Counted from the first letter of the stretch, positions 52,587 through 64,000 are shown. The stretch: 64,000 nt of DNA from Melieria omissa (GCA_963971225.1 OZ020269.1:40941264-41005263); one strand, 5' to 3'. Notes: generated by a model not told the origin, from the letters alone. A program made the numbers and translations.

Positions 52587-52889
52587 GCCCTGTGTAATTG
52601 CTATATAAATTGGAATAATCTTTTTTATACAAGGTTTTATACTGCGAAATGAAGTCGTAATTGCTTCTTCGTTAATGTTTTTACAATAAAACGGGAAAAA
52701 AGAAATTATTAAACAAAATTCATAAATGAAAGTATCACTGTATATACTTCGTCCAATATAACGAATCTTATGTTCCACCCCACTTTGTTAAATCGAAAAA
52801 TTCGTTAAATCGATCGAATTTTTTTTTAACCATCCTTCTTAAAAAAATAAGTTTCGCAGAATATGAGAATACTTATAAGAGAGTTGCTC

Positions 52890-54800
52890 AAGGTGACTTT
52901 TCAAAGCTATCCAATACTACTTCTAATGTCATGATTCCATGACATTACTAATTCGAATGTCATGTCTCCTGGGACCTCTTACGCAAATGTTGTTAAAAAT
53001 CAAATCAATCAAAGCAATATCCCCAACAGGAACGTAGAGATTGTAATAGCTGAAAACTCTATGCTCCAAGCCTTAATCCAAAAACATGGATAAATCTATG
53101 AAATTGACGCAAAACATGATGGGTAACGTGATGCAAAGCTAAGCGCTTATTTCCGAGTTATTAAAAACTAGTGTCCGACCGAAACCACTTTTTTGGGCCG
53201 AAACCGAGTTTAGATTTTTTTTTTAATATTCGGCCGAAACCAAAACTTTCTAGTTGAAATAAACATCACCACATCAAGCATCAAATCACCATTTTTCAAG
53301 AAACGAATTTTAGTTTAAGTAAGAACAAACAAGCAAACATAACATAATTTAGATAAATACTTATTAATAAAAACAATTCAGTTTTTAAAAACATAAACAA
53401 AAAAAAAATCACCCTTTCGTACCTTACTCGCTAATATTCAAAATTTAATCATTTTTTTTTATATTTCAAAAAAAGGAGTTTATTTACATTGGTAGCATCT
53501 AAATTCCGCTTCTTATCCTTTCAATACATATCTGCTCGGTTGAGTGGTAAGTAGCTGTTCACTCGCTACATAATAAAATGTAAAAAATATTCCAGGAAGT
53601 TTCGGTTTCGGCCATTCGGCCATTTTTTGGCCGAAACCGAAACCACTTATTTGAGCCGAAACCGAATATTCGGTCGGACACTATTAAAAACCAAATAAAT
53701 GCTCTAACGATATCTCACTGGAACGCTAACGGCTTAATCCAACATCTATTAGAACTACACAACTTTTTAAATCGTAATGATATCGATGTCATGCTGATTT
53801 CATATACGCATCTGACCGACAACAACTTTATTCGCCTTCGCGGCTACAACTTTTACGACATTAAGCATCCGGAATACAAGAGTATTCTCTCGTTTGTAGA
53901 TTGTCTTCTAAGATTTAACATAAGGTCAGCTCAATTCTTAAAGTATTTCGATACTCTGGGATCCTGATTTTTGGCAGCAGGTGATTATTACGCCAAACAT
54001 ACCTTTTGGGGATCGAGACTCATCTTTCCTAGAGGTCGTCAGATTTACTCAGTATTAATGAGGATGAAGCCGTAAACTTGTTCAGCAGTATAGCCACAGC
54101 GGCAATGGAAGAAGTCAAAATTCACACGCGAACTAGAATTATATTTCAATAGACACTTACTGCAGCTAAGCGTAACGCAAGACGCGCGTGGCAACAGCAT
54201 CATTCAGGGCTCTATACTACCTGCACATTTAAGCAAAGTCTTTCAACCAAATCCAAGGACTGTCGAGTTTGAACCAACGTAGCCATAAGAACATCAACGA
54301 TTAAAAAGCTGCAGGGTACGATAAAATATCTGGCAGGATGATAAAATTTCTTCCTTTTGACGCTATTTGGTTCTTGCTTACTTATAATTATAACATCTTA
54401 AAAACATCTTTGAACTTGGATATTACCCAAAATAATGGAAAATATCATTGATTAAAATTATTCCTAAGCCTGGGAAAGATCCAACCATGGCATCTTCATG
54501 CAGACCAATAAGTCTGCTTTCTCTGCTATCAAAATTATTCGAGAAGATGTTGGTAAAATTTCACAGTTCATTGCTGAGCACAACATTCTTCCTGACCATC
54601 ATTTTGGTTTCAGGAAAGAGGGAAACACGGGGCCATTGAGCGAGTACACAGAATTGCTCAGGAAATACACACTGCTTTTTATGATGCTAAATATGTGTAC
54701 TTTGAGGTGTTGGTGGTTGTTTTGGTCTCTAAATATCTTTTTTTGCAAATTTCTCACAGCAACACATTGTTCTTATTTGTCCACAGCAAAGTGAGATAAA
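52890..54800 (+). mobile_element. Jockey-like LINE remnant split by a hAT MITE
   Basis: Left of the MITE is the end of ORF1 (TSYANVVKNQINQSNIPNRN, VEIVIAENSMLQALIQKHG). Right of it starts ORF2 endonuclease: ALTISHWNANGLIQHLLELH, NDIDVMLISYTHLTDNNFI and LRGYNFYDIKHPE. From 54300 polymerase pieces follow: AGYDKISGRMIKFL, IIPKPGKDPTMASSCRPISL, LPDHHFGFRKE and IAQEIHTAFYDAKYV. The endonuclease second half is deleted near 53930, and several frameshifts are present. The order ORF1 then ISHWNANG start is typical of the Jockey clade. The element stops near 54800. Confidence 0.8.
53169..53683. mobile_element. hAT-type MITE with CCGAAACC repeats
   Basis: The element is 515 bp, with ends TAGTGTCCGACCGAA and TTCGGTCGGACACTA, a perfect 15-bp inverted repeat. 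It is flanked by a perfect 8-bp duplication, TTAAAAAC (53161-53168 and 53684-53691). Many CCGAAACC or GGTTTCGG motifs crowd both subterminal regions, as is usual for hAT binding sites. It has no coding region. It interrupts the jockey-like LINE near the ORF1/ORF2 junction. Confidence 0.92.
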
Positions 54801-54897
54801 TTAACCAGCGCAATGATCGTCGTTTCAACGACAAACTATAGCTCGGTTTGCCATTATTCGTTGCAGAAATCATAACTTCTGAACCAATAAAGATATT

Positions 54898-57437
54898 GTT
54901 ATGAAAATGACTTCTCTAGGTTCGTTTTTGGATTGAGCTTGAAAATAAAACCACTTCAATTATTCAGCGCAAACGCAGTCAAAAACCACAATCGCTTTAT
55001 TTACAAATTTACACTTGTTACTACTTTACACTACTACTATTGCATGTTTTCCCTTTGCTTGATCAACACAGACTCGTCTCCCTGCGCTGCACACTGCTGC
55101 TTTTATATTGGTTTTCTTATCGCGCCGAAGTTTCTTGCACATTCCAGTTTTACCTTCTATCTCGATTGTTCTAGCATAACCTATTACCGCCGCGAACCAT
55201 CCCTGCCATATCGACATTATAGCATGCCGGCCCAGTGGCGGCTTAAGGTGTTCGGGGGCCCGGGGCGGCGACGGCTAAGGGGGCCCCCACATAACGGTGC
55301 AGAATAAGTTTGCGTACAAAACTAATAACGGGAATTTCCGGTTATGCTTTTTACTTTTTTTTGTTGAAAATTTGTATTCTATTGAACAGTAAACTGACTT
55401 GCAAATTATTTTGAAATTGAAAATTTAAAGAAAGCAATAGAATCCCAGAGAAAACTAGAAAAATTGATAGAAGGATAATCTTACTAAATCTTTCCAAAAT
55501 TGATAAAAACTTTCGTGAAATTAGGAAAACTTTTGGGAGATCAAGTTCGTCATTTCAAAAAGCCATCTTAAATCTAAAAAAAAAAACAGAAAATCTTGCT
55601 TCGTTACTACGATCTGGCCATTTTTTTAAGCTACCCGAGCAGGAGGATTAGATTGTTTTGCGATCAGAGCATCATAACATTACTCGACAAAAAATGGCTC
55701 AATCGCGTGAACCTAAAAATAAAAGTGTTTTATAGACTTACTTTGGCCGCTGAACACGAAACTGAAAATCAAAAAATTGTTTAAGAAGCGTTTTCGAAAC
55801 AACTTCGAAAAACGAGTTTATTTCCTGTTGTTTCAGTTATGAGCACATATCTTCTAAAAGAAGATCGTTTAGAAGATAATACCTTAGCCTTTCTAGTAAT
55901 ATATAAATTGCCCAAATCATATGAGAAGTTACTGACGGTGAAAGTTGTAACAAAGTAAATTTTTCGACCAATTTAAAAAATCATAAATTTTCAAATATTT
56001 TGCTATAGAAAAAAACAGATTATCTCTTCTGGTTTTAAAATCTTAAATGAAATATTAAGCCTAACATCAATAGAATTGAAAGAAAAATGACAAAGTTATG
56101 ATGCAGTGAGTAAAAACAATATGCTTTACTATATGCGGTAGTGCAATGATGACGATATGGGTATCAAATGAAAGAGGAAAATTTTCTCCTTTTAACTAAA
56201 TTTCCTATTTTGAACTTTCAGGACCAAAATATGTCAGTTATGGAAAACATACATGTTTTGGATTTCAGTCTGTAGATTTATACATCTAAATTGTATTCTA
56301 TTTCAAAATTCTAGTCTAGAAAACACTTTTATTTAGAAGTGCATTTTTCGTGTCGAGTAGTGTAATCTAAATCTTCAGAAATGTACAGAAATATTTTATA
56401 AAACCCTGTAGCATTGACTTTATAAAATAAGATCTGAAAAAACGTATTTCCCCTACATAACAGCATGTAAGAAGCCCATCTAAATATGGGATCAAGGAAA
56501 CAAGGATCACAGAATTGCTTTCGTAAAAGAGTCTATAAAAGAACAAAACCGGATTTCCGGGACGATGTGTTGTTATCTAACCAATAACTTTAATAATTGG
56601 TTGTAATATCAGTAAATTTGTTTTACTTCTACACAGTTTAATGAGGGTAAGTAATTGTGTAATTCACACTAGTTTACAAACAAACTCTAAGATTGCGATA
56701 TTTTATTTTTAACTTAGAATTTTGTATTTGCCAATTTTGCACAAAATTTTAAATTAAATATTGCAATCTTCGAGGGAAAATGTTTTGAAAATATGCAAAA
56801 GAATGTTATTTAGAAAGGATGTTTTCTTGCTTTTATGGAACTGAATTTGTTATTGCAATTTCAAAGTCAATTGTAGATACTGTGTCTCTTTCAATTGCTG
56901 AAAGTGACAAATACAAGCTTCTCTCGGGGCCCCGCAGCCCGGGGCCCGGTGCGATCCGCCCCTACGCGCACCCCCTTTTGGAGACAAACCTTCCCTCCGT
57001 TGCGGGTTGTTGAGCATTGCCAGATCGCCTTCTTGGAACCCTTCTGGGTTAGCTCGGTGTTAACCTGCTTTCGACTAGTTGATTGCGGCTCCGCGATCTT
57101 CTCCTCGGCCTTTTCGCAGCCGAACACCGATCACTGCCTCTGATCCACTCAGCGATAGACTCCTGGCATCCTACCCAATAGAACCGCCTTCTTATCTTGG
57201 CGACATTTTTTGCGATGCGGTGTCCTCCACTGGAGTCGTTATGGTTTGCCTTGATGACATCGTCCTTTCCGGCCTTTTGGAACCACTATTAGGGATTTTC
57301 TGGTCCTGCCAACCCTGCTTTCCCACTCGCGGTATAGGCAGCCATCCTTCAGACGTAGACTTTACCACTGTGCCCAGTAAGCCTTCGCGATCGGGCTCTC
57401 AAAAGCCATCTCCTGCCAGCCCGGCCGTACTCTCTGA
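54898..57437 (-). mobile_element. Second 412-like gypsy copy, split and deleted
   Basis: 54898-55224 aligns with the LTR at 3252-3680, in the same minus orientation, with a decayed outer end and a missing U3. After the hAT-like element (55233-56964), 56972-57050 matches the sequence near 3870-3935, and 57095-57430 matches 4595-4940, so integrase sequence is present with about 0.65 kb deleted. The integrase pieces include the zinc region (CVGCQESIAEWIRG-like reading). Stops are frequent. It is an old, inactive copy. Confidence 0.8.
55233..56964. mobile_element. hAT-like element with GGGGCCC-rich ends
   Basis: The left end starts CAGTGGCGGCTTAAGG and is rich in GGGGGCCCGGGG; the right end, read inwards, is TAGGGGCGGATCGCACC followed by GGGCCCCGGGC. 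The layout CAGTGGCGG plus GGGGCCC is a frequent hAT-end form. It interrupts the gypsy copy, whose LTR lies on the left and internal part on the right. I cannot find an 8-bp duplication, so boundaries may be off. The interior is AT-rich and shows no intact transposase; a short open frame at 56819-57013 (IAISKSIVDTVSLSIAESDK) may be a trace. Confidence 0.55.
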
Positions 57438-58641
57438 CAAAGACAATTAAAAAGGGAAATTGGAAAGCCCGTAATAATTTTCCGTCCCGTTCTTTGGAAC
57501 TTTTCTTACGGCCCACATATAATGCTTGTTTAAAAGAACTAATATTATTAATAATTGATTGGCACGACAGCCCGCTTACGCGAGACTAAGGCCTAGCTTC
57601 CCGCAACCACCCGTGTTGTGCGTGTGAATTTTGTACGCGGGTGGAAGGGACCTACAGTTTTATGCCGGTTCCGAACGGCAGGTTGGAAGCTTTTTCATAG
57701 GCAATTTTTACTCTCAGAGGTTTGCCATTTCCAGCTGAGAGGACAGCCACCGAAAGAGAAAACGAGTTTCCCGTTATTTTTTTAGGTGTTACTACATGCA
57801 GTATTCGATCTTGCGTCGCTCTGCATGCGACTCGGTGGACCGCGCACTAACTAACTGAGCCACGGCAGCTGCAAAAGAACTAAAATAAGAAAATCTAATA
57901 TTGTAAATTTATGGTCACATTATTCGCCATGGAACCATTCAGGTGTAAAATATTTAAACTATTTTTAAACGTAGGCATGCCGTAATAACATTTTTCTTAT
58001 GACAAAATACTTGTCTTATTAATAATTTCTTTATTTAATGCTTTAGTAGTGCTTTCGCCCTATTGAAAGTCAATAGACTTATTCAAGTATGTTTTTCCGT
58101 ACACTCTTTTAACCCTTGGTTTCTCCGTTAGATTTCGATTTTCAAAAAACAAAATTAAAACACCCATCTAATTATTTTTGATTTCAAGTGTATCACAAAT
58201 TTTGAAGTCAATATGCCTATCAGTTCATTTTTTTCGTATTTTTCCCATATTCTCAAAATTGTAATCAACCATTTGAAAATAGAAACAAATAATTTTACTT
58301 CGACCTCGCCACGTAAAAATATTTGTAAACATTTTAAATTGGGATCAACCACCAAATTTTTAAATCAATCAAAGCATTGACCAGCAAAAAGGCATTCTCC
58401 ACAAAGATTCGATTGATGGTGAGCTGACAGCAATCTGTGCAGCAAAACCAATCGGCAACACAAAAAAACATACACACAATAAACGACAACACCAAAAACA
58501 TTAGCGAATCCCGAATCATCTTCGTTGAGCGCGAGCAAATTTCCCGCAACCTATGCCTCCGCTCTTCTCTTCCCGCCCGTATCAAGAAACACGCTTGACA
58601 AATTTTTGAAGATGCGTATTCTTTATATTGTATATTCTTTG
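57438..58641 (-). mobile_element. Element Y, copy 3 (partial, inverted)
   Basis: In reverse orientation this matches Y copies 1 and 2 from their start to about position 1060, with moderate divergence and a small deletion near 57450. Its outer end reads (minus strand) GTAGTACCAAAGAATATAC at 58647-58629. A SINE is inserted at 57543-57872. The other half of Y is missing at 57438, where it abuts gypsy sequence. Confidence 0.8.
57543..57872 (-). mobile_element. tRNA-derived SINE
   Basis: On the minus strand the 5' end starts with a tRNA-like head: GCAGCTGCCGTGGCTCAGTT leads into an A box TGGCTCAGTTAGTTAG (complement of 57847-57862) and a B box AGATCGAATA (complement of 57802-57811). The body extends for about 260 bases and ends in an AAT-rich tail. 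The insert is flanked by a perfect 11-bp duplication, AAAAGAACTAA (57532-57542 and 57873-57883), within Y copy 3; the empty site is visible in Y copies 1 and 2. It would be transcribed by RNA polymerase III and mobilised by a LINE in trans. The partner LINE is unknown. Confidence 0.9.
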
Positions 58642-58649
58642 GTACTACC

Positions 58650-60180
58650 CTTCCCTTCCCATTCCTTCCCTACACTGGAAGGAATGTCTAATAATGAAAT
58701 CATTTCTAAACTATAAGTATCTGTAAGGCTGCAATCGAAACTGCTAAATTTCAGAAAATAAATATGCTGCGCTTGAATCGGATTTAAGTTAAATGGGCGG
58801 TGACACCGCCCCTTGTTTAATACCCGCACCATTACCTCTGTCGAAAGATATGATTAAATTATAGGTTCGTACTTAGTTTCATTGCTGTGCGACTTACAGT
58901 TCTGCTGAAATGTTGGGTCAGAAAAAATGTGCTACGCCCCCTGTCCAAGGCCCATCAAATCTTACCAGTAGAATGACTCATCTATGGGACGACACAATAC
59001 AAAATTTCAATGCTGTGCACCTTACAATTTCGAAGATTAAGATTTGGTTTGTATGGGTGGTGTCACGCCCCGCTCGCTCTTTTCTCTTTGTCGAAGGACA
59101 TGACTAAATAGTAAGTTCTTAGTGAATTTAATTGATGTGTGACTTATGGTTCCAACGTTATCGACTAAAAATTTTCAGAATCCACGGTCAAAAATTACAT
59201 GGATTTTCCGACTTTTCCAATAGATTTTCCGGCATTTTCTTTTCGCACAAACTTGAACTGACTCAAGACGAATCCAACAAAGAAAACTTCATTGAAATCG
59301 GCTGGTCCGTTTGAGCGTGATTAGATATATAGATCTAATGGGTACTAAATGTGCGCGATTTTACGTATACTTGCGTGTTTTTCGACCCGGGGGTGTTTCA
59401 CTTTTATTGCTCTAAAAAGTAAAGCGGCAAAAAGCGGAAGCTGAGTTGAAAGGCCCCTAATTTTTTCCGGAGAAAGTATGAAAAGTGATGAAAATGGCTA
59501 TGGTACATTTTTGCTATTATTTCGATGCGAATGTGTATTCCGCCGAATAATTTGGCTGTGTTGTAATGCTTGATGTGTCGACTTTCATTTTACACCTAAC
59601 TCGTTAATTGATTTACAAAAATACGTTGCAATTCCAAAATTTTCGTTTTTCTTTTGTAGGCTAAGTACTTATCGGACCACCCACGTATGTATGTTTTTGA
59701 CCATCAAAGAAAACGCCTTAAAATTCCATATTTTCCTACTTTGAGGCCCAATTTTCGCGGCATTTTAAAACCTATAAAAATAAGTTGCATCGGAAAAGAA
59801 GCCGGGTGGTGTTGTTAATGTGATAAGATAAAAATCATTCCATCAAAATATATGGAAAAAGTAGAGGAAAAACTGAAAAAATGACACGGTACCTATATCT
59901 CACTAACTAGAGCTGCTAGAAAAAAATCTGAGGATAGATTCGAAATCAGCGCACCCAAATTAGTAAGAAACAGTAGAAAAACTCTATGCAACAGAAAGAA
60001 AGTGTTTTTTTGTTGTGCTGTGTAATTTTTATGGAACATGTTTCACTTAGCGCAGTTAATCCACAGTCTCACTAAAGATTTCAAATGATGATAAATCATA
60101 TACCAACAGATTTTCGATTCCAATTTTTTATGCAATCCTATAATGGACTGTTAGAATTATATTTCATTTATAAATTTAAC
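58650..60180. other. Non-coding stretch with degenerate repeats
   Basis: No gene is recognised. Around 58795-58920 and 59055-59160 two diverged copies of a unit share GGGYGGTGWCACGCCCC, then TCTTTGTCGAARGAYATGA and TGTGYGACTTAYRGTTC. Near 59250-59335 is a sequence of the form GAAATCGGCTGGTCCGTT, a phrase that recurs in dispersed insect repeats. 59340-60180 is AT-rich with nothing identifiable. Confidence 0.45.
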
Positions 60181-60189
60181 TTTTTAGAT

Positions 60190-60505
60190 AGTTTCTGTAC
60201 TTTTCTTAAACAATTTTTAAAAATGCAAAGCAAAAAACTCAAATTTGCTCAGAATTCTTTGACTTTTTGTCCACCATATGGAAGAATATTTTTATTTTTC
60301 ATGTTAAATTGCATTTTTGTTCATTTCCATGGTTTTCGAGCCTAGCTGTACCTGTACTTTTTTTTAACAAGTCTTTAAAAATGCAAAGCAAAAAACTCGA
60401 ATTGCTCAGAATTCTTTGACTTTTTGTCCACCATATGGAAGAATATTTCTATTTTTCATGTTTAATCGCATTTTTGTTCATTTTCATGCTTTTTGAACCT
60501 AGCAC
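60190..60505. repeat. Tandem duplication, about 160-bp unit, two copies
   Basis: The stretch from CTGTACTTTT through ATGCAAAGCAAAAAACTC, TTTTTGTCCACCATATGG and TTCATTTTCATG occurs at about 60195-60345 and again at about 60353-60505. Copies differ by a few per cent. There is no coding potential. Confidence 0.8.
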
Positions 60506-60894
60506 TCATCTAGTCGGTATGGCATGAATTCATTTAAAGTTTTCGAAATTAGTTGTTACGCTTGACTGAGTTATACTCGAATTTTGTCCCAAAATTGCAA
60601 AAGATAAATGGAAAAATCTTGGTTAAAAAACTTATTTGTTATAAAAAATTTATGTGGGTTATTGCTTAATATTTCATCAGTGATTAAAACACAGATTTTA
60701 GCTCTAAAAGAAAACTTTTATCATCCATATATTTAACATTTTTCAAAAAATTTCAAAATAGTCTTTATAAATTTGTACGACTCATTATTTAATTGCAAAG
60801 TCGATCTTAAGCAATTATCCGATTGCCCTATTCATGCAATCAAATATTAGGTATACTTTTTCATAAATTCTTAGGAACTTGCGGCCCATCTATT
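60506..60894. other. AT-rich non-coding stretch
   Basis: I see nothing identifiable in these 390 bases. Confidence 0.5.
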
Positions 60895-61180
60895 CAATTT
60901 TCTTTCCATTTCCTTATCCTGTTTTCAGTTGTTTTTGTTTATTTTTTTAATTGTTTATATTTTGCATTGTTTGTAGCGACCATATGAGTCGTCATGCCAA
61001 CCATATTTTATTTTCTTTTGTATGATTTTCCGCACACTACAGTCTGCAGTAAGTTCAGGAGCAATATGTGACGCCGTGCAGGCTTATAGAAGAAGAACAA
61101 ACGCCAGCCAGAAAGTAGAAATCGATTTATAATTTCAGCTTTTCGATAGCGCAACAACAACAGCGTTCGTCTGCATTCGT
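60895..61180 (+). mobile_element. Element Y, copy 4 fragment
   Basis: This matches the inner part of Y copies 1 and 2 (about 39895-40110): CATATGAGTCGTCATGCCAA, then CGCACACTACAGTCTGCAGT and GCCGTGCAGGCTTATAGAAG, ending in CAA repeats. Identity is clearly lower than between copies 1 and 2. Ends are missing. Confidence 0.8.
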
Positions 61181-61195
61181 CGCAGAGCGCGGGTT

Positions 61196-62262
61196 CCAAT
61201 ATTAGAACCCGCAATCAGTTCATAAAAAAGGCAAGACTACTGGCCCTGTGAATTACCGACCCATAGCAATTTGTTCGGTGCTTTCCAAAGTAATGGGGAG
61301 CATCGTAAACTTTAAGCTTGTGAAATATCTAGAGCACAATGGGGTTTCAAAGCTATAGCGCTCGCAAGGTTGTTGCATTGGATATTTCCAAGGCCTTTGA
61401 CCGGGTGTGGCATAAAGTACTTGGTAATGTCTTCTCTCGTTGGATTACGAGCTTTCTCTATGATCGCTCTATTCCCTTAGCGCGGGAGTTCCGGTTCGGT
61501 CCTCTCTCCAACCCATTTCCTTATCTTTATCAACGACCTATTGTCGTCGACGAAGAATCCCATCCACGTTTGCGGATGACAGCACCATTTGCCATTCATA
61601 CTCCTGCACAAAGCGCCCAAGCTCTGTGGAGATTGCGAGAGAACGGCGCCGTATGAATGACACTTTTTACAGCAGGGATCGGCAAAATTGACAATAAGAT
61701 GGTGTTAGTGAGCGCAATGAAATTTCTCTCCACTGTGTAAATTGCTGAAATTGCAAATATTGCATCGGAAGCTCTTGATGGTCTGGGCATGTCCATTAGG
61801 AACGACCTTCGATGAAACGGTCATATTTTTGGCGTATTAAAAGAAGCGGCCAAGTGCCTCGGCTTTCGGTAAAACATATTTGACTTCGTCTAATCTCCTC
61901 ATAAATTATATCCGGCCAAAAATGGAGTTAAACTCGCACCTGTGAGAGGGTGCTTCAAAAACCTATTTGAAGCTCCTGGACCGTGTGCAAACCCGTACGA
62001 TTAAGCTTCTATGGGACAGTAGAGTATCCAGCTCTATTAACTCCATGGAACATCGTTACCTTTTCGGTAATTGTTCAGAGGAGATGAGCAGTCTGATGCC
62101 ATTACTCCCGTGTGAACACTGTCGCCCATACATTTCACGTTGAAACGATGTTTCAGCGCACTACGCATTACAGGGAGAGTTCGTTTTCGGCCCACAGTGC
62201 GAGATTGTGGAATGATCTATGATCTTGATGGTTTTAAGACAAAACCACTCCATAACCACTTC
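61196..62262 (+). pseudogene. Jockey-group LINE polymerase remnant
   Basis: Pieces in several frames: TTGPVNYRPIAICSVLSKVM, VVALDISKAFDRVWHKVLGN (catalytic Asp), VFADDSTICHSYS (Asp pair), LLDRVQTRTIKLLWDSRVSS, SMEHRYLFGNCSEEMSSLMP and the end with ARLWND-like reading. The blocks follow polymerase order but with large deletions and many frame changes. It directly follows Y copy 4. The family differs from the LOA-like and CR1-like copies; it is old and inactive. Confidence 0.75.
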
Positions 62263-64000
62263 ACTCTAAACCCTATCTCCTAACCAATATATCGTTCCTG
62301 AAACAACGCAATGCATCGCATTAATAGGTTTAAAAAAGAACATGACATATTGTGCACCTAGTACTGTATGATTTCATAAATGCTATTCGATTCATGGAAA
62401 CGTTTGTTTGTGGATGCATCATTGTTATGTGTATGCGTGTGTCGATCCTATGTGGCATGCCCCCACGTTCGTAGCGACCCCACGTTGGCGCCACTTTCTA
62501 TTATATGCAGATCGGTATGTACATCTGGCCTCACGTTGAGCGCTAAGTTCGGTCCTATGTACAATATTTGGTTGGTACAATTTATAGTTTAAATTTTTTT
62601 TTTTAACTAGCAAAAAAATCTTAAGGATAAAAGATTAACGAACAAAATACTATTTTAGCAATAATTTCCATATTTTTTGTTTGTTTTAACTAGATAATCC
62701 AAATTTTATATTAATATTTTTAATTGATAAGATTATTAATAACGTTTCCCCATTTTTTTTGTACGTGATAGATAGTAGCAACTTTAATTGAAAACAATTT
62801 TTAGAAATATGACGCACATATTGATTTAAACGGCTTTATTAGATTTTATTATAAAAAAAATTTTCTGCAACACTTAACACATTTCGGGAACTTCCTGTCA
62901 GGATTTGCGCCGCTCCTCTGAACTCCAACGATGACTTTCTCCACAGCATTCTCGGGCAGTAGCAATATTGGTTTTTTTTTTTGTTTTCAGAATTTAATTT
63001 TCGTCAGCTTCACCTTCATAATTCGTTCATAGTTTTACTTAGAATGGGCGCAGTTTTAGTTTTAGCCAGTAAGTTTTAGTTAGCACAATTTTGTTAGTTA
63101 GTTAATTAGTTATGTAACCAACGGCATTTTGACACTTTGGCTGGATTCGAATATTTTGGCGGTTTTGCGGGTCGAATTTTTTTGTTGGCATACTTTGCCA
63201 TAGTTTGAGCACACACCCATTTTAAAAGTTAGCGTTTAGAAGCACATTTGATTGAAGAAATTCCGCCTCGCGAGTTTTTAAATTACAAAATGTTCTAACA
63301 CACTGGGCACCGAATATTTTGGCTTTAAATTATGCCATTACTTTGGCCACTTAGTCCGCGCACTTCATCATTGTCATTTTCTTTTCTGTGAACGCGAACT
63401 TGCACAGGTCGACTTCGATAGCAGTCGACGAACCGCCAATATCCTCGCTGACCGACTCTACGCAACACTCCTCATCGACTTAGCGATCTGCCAATACTCC
63501 TCGACTCATCAACCGAGTTATGCGTAACGACTCCTCCTTAACGACTTCCTCGATCTTACTGCGGCGGCCGCTTATAAAGGCAAATTTTGCCGCAACAGCG
63601 CATAATCGCCTGATCGTCCAACTTCCAGCAGATCACCCCACTTCTTTGCAGAAATGCGACAAAATTTGGTGCATGGGGTGACCTTTACGTGGTTGGTGGA
63701 ATGCAGCAGCCAGAACGGCAAAGAATTCACCAGCTGCATGACACAACAACACCATGCTTGGAATAGCAAGTGCCGGCAGCCGAAATGCATCCTACCAACA
63801 CCTTGCGCAAGGTCATAAAGTGCAGCGCGGCCGAAGTGCACTACCACCGCCACACCCCACTATCTGCTGGATACGCCGATGCGATTTAAGAGCGCCGCGC
63901 TAGCGCAGTACGAACGAACCGCAAAAGAGAATGCGCAAGTGCAGCGCGAAAGTTCTGCGCTCACCTTCGCTATCGTGGGTGGCTCAGCATAACAACAACA
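62263..64000. other. Unassigned region, possible LTR-element parts
   Basis: No coding domain is recognised. On the minus strand GTGGCGCCAACGTGGGGTCG (complement of 62474-62493) resembles an LTR-element primer-binding site. From about 63340 to the end GC content rises, with repeated CGACT/ACTCCTC phrases, a TATA-like TTATAAAGG at 63571-63579 and short CAACA repeats at the end. This could be LTR or leader sequence of a retroelement continuing beyond the window. This is a guess; open frames here are short. Confidence 0.35.

Noticed and set aside
56819..57013. Open frame at the end of the hAT-like element
   Set aside because: It runs across the GGGGCCC terminus into gypsy sequence; at most a trace of transposase, too weak to call.
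1..64000. CRISPR array, bacterial operons, riboswitches or Shine-Dalgarno sites
   Set aside because: The repeats are transposon termini, tandem duplications and tails; the gene content is that of a eukaryotic repeat region, so prokaryotic features do not apply.

Overview
This window looks like a transposon-filled intron or intergenic stretch of a fly genome. The families present (copia, 412-like gypsy, LOA-like and CR1-like LINEs, hAT, mariner, foldback MITEs), the AT-rich spacers and the lack of bacterial-style operons point to a brachyceran fly. A tephritid fruit fly is plausible, but the species is an inference. I see no rRNA or tRNA gene and no complete host gene. Almost every open frame belongs to a broken mobile element. 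The best candidate for host coding sequence is one short minus-strand exon at 50016-50189, framed by good splice signals.

Layout. 697-2848 is a hAT-type element (8-bp target duplication) that itself holds a second hAT derivative at 1646-2602. 3252-8134 is a minus-strand 412-like gypsy element, cut by an RTE-like LINE (5324-7465, 13-bp duplication) and by a 5'-truncated copia element (8135-about 11940); a SAP-domain gag start at 12424-12771 may be its other end. About 12880-16440 is a decayed LOA-like LINE (#1). 16686-29735 is a three-layer nest: an old CR1-like LINE (A) is split by a near full-length CR1-like LINE (B, 17381-27033), which is split by a near full-length LOA-like LINE (#2, 20305-25511) with a perfect 15-bp duplication. 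29820-35320 is LOA-like LINE #3, interrupted by a Harbinger-type MITE. 36060-36591 is a Tc1/mariner-group transposase remnant cut by a TTAA-flanked MITE. 36645-41951 is a terminal-inverted-repeat element (X) that holds a mariner and a tandem pair of an unknown 1.56-kb element (Y).

42372-43320 is a LINE 3' part cut by a foldback MITE. 43362-45815 is a hAT-like element holding a solo gypsy LTR. 46790-49735 is LOA-like LINE #4, with a tiny second LINE tail inside. After the exon come a MITE copy (50438), a 56-bp perfect inverted repeat (51356-51674), mariner debris (52221), a jockey-like LINE cut by a hAT MITE (52890-54800), a gypsy copy cut by a hAT-like element (54898-57437), a third Y copy holding a tRNA-derived SINE (57438-58641), a fourth Y fragment (60895) and a last LINE remnant (61196-62262).

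The elements do not work together as a system. What they give is a relative-age record: matching target-site duplications let many insertions be placed in order. Several have clear inactivating lesions: frameshifts in all LINE ORFs, an integrase Asp-to-His change, RNase H active-site substitutions and a frameshifted mariner transposase.
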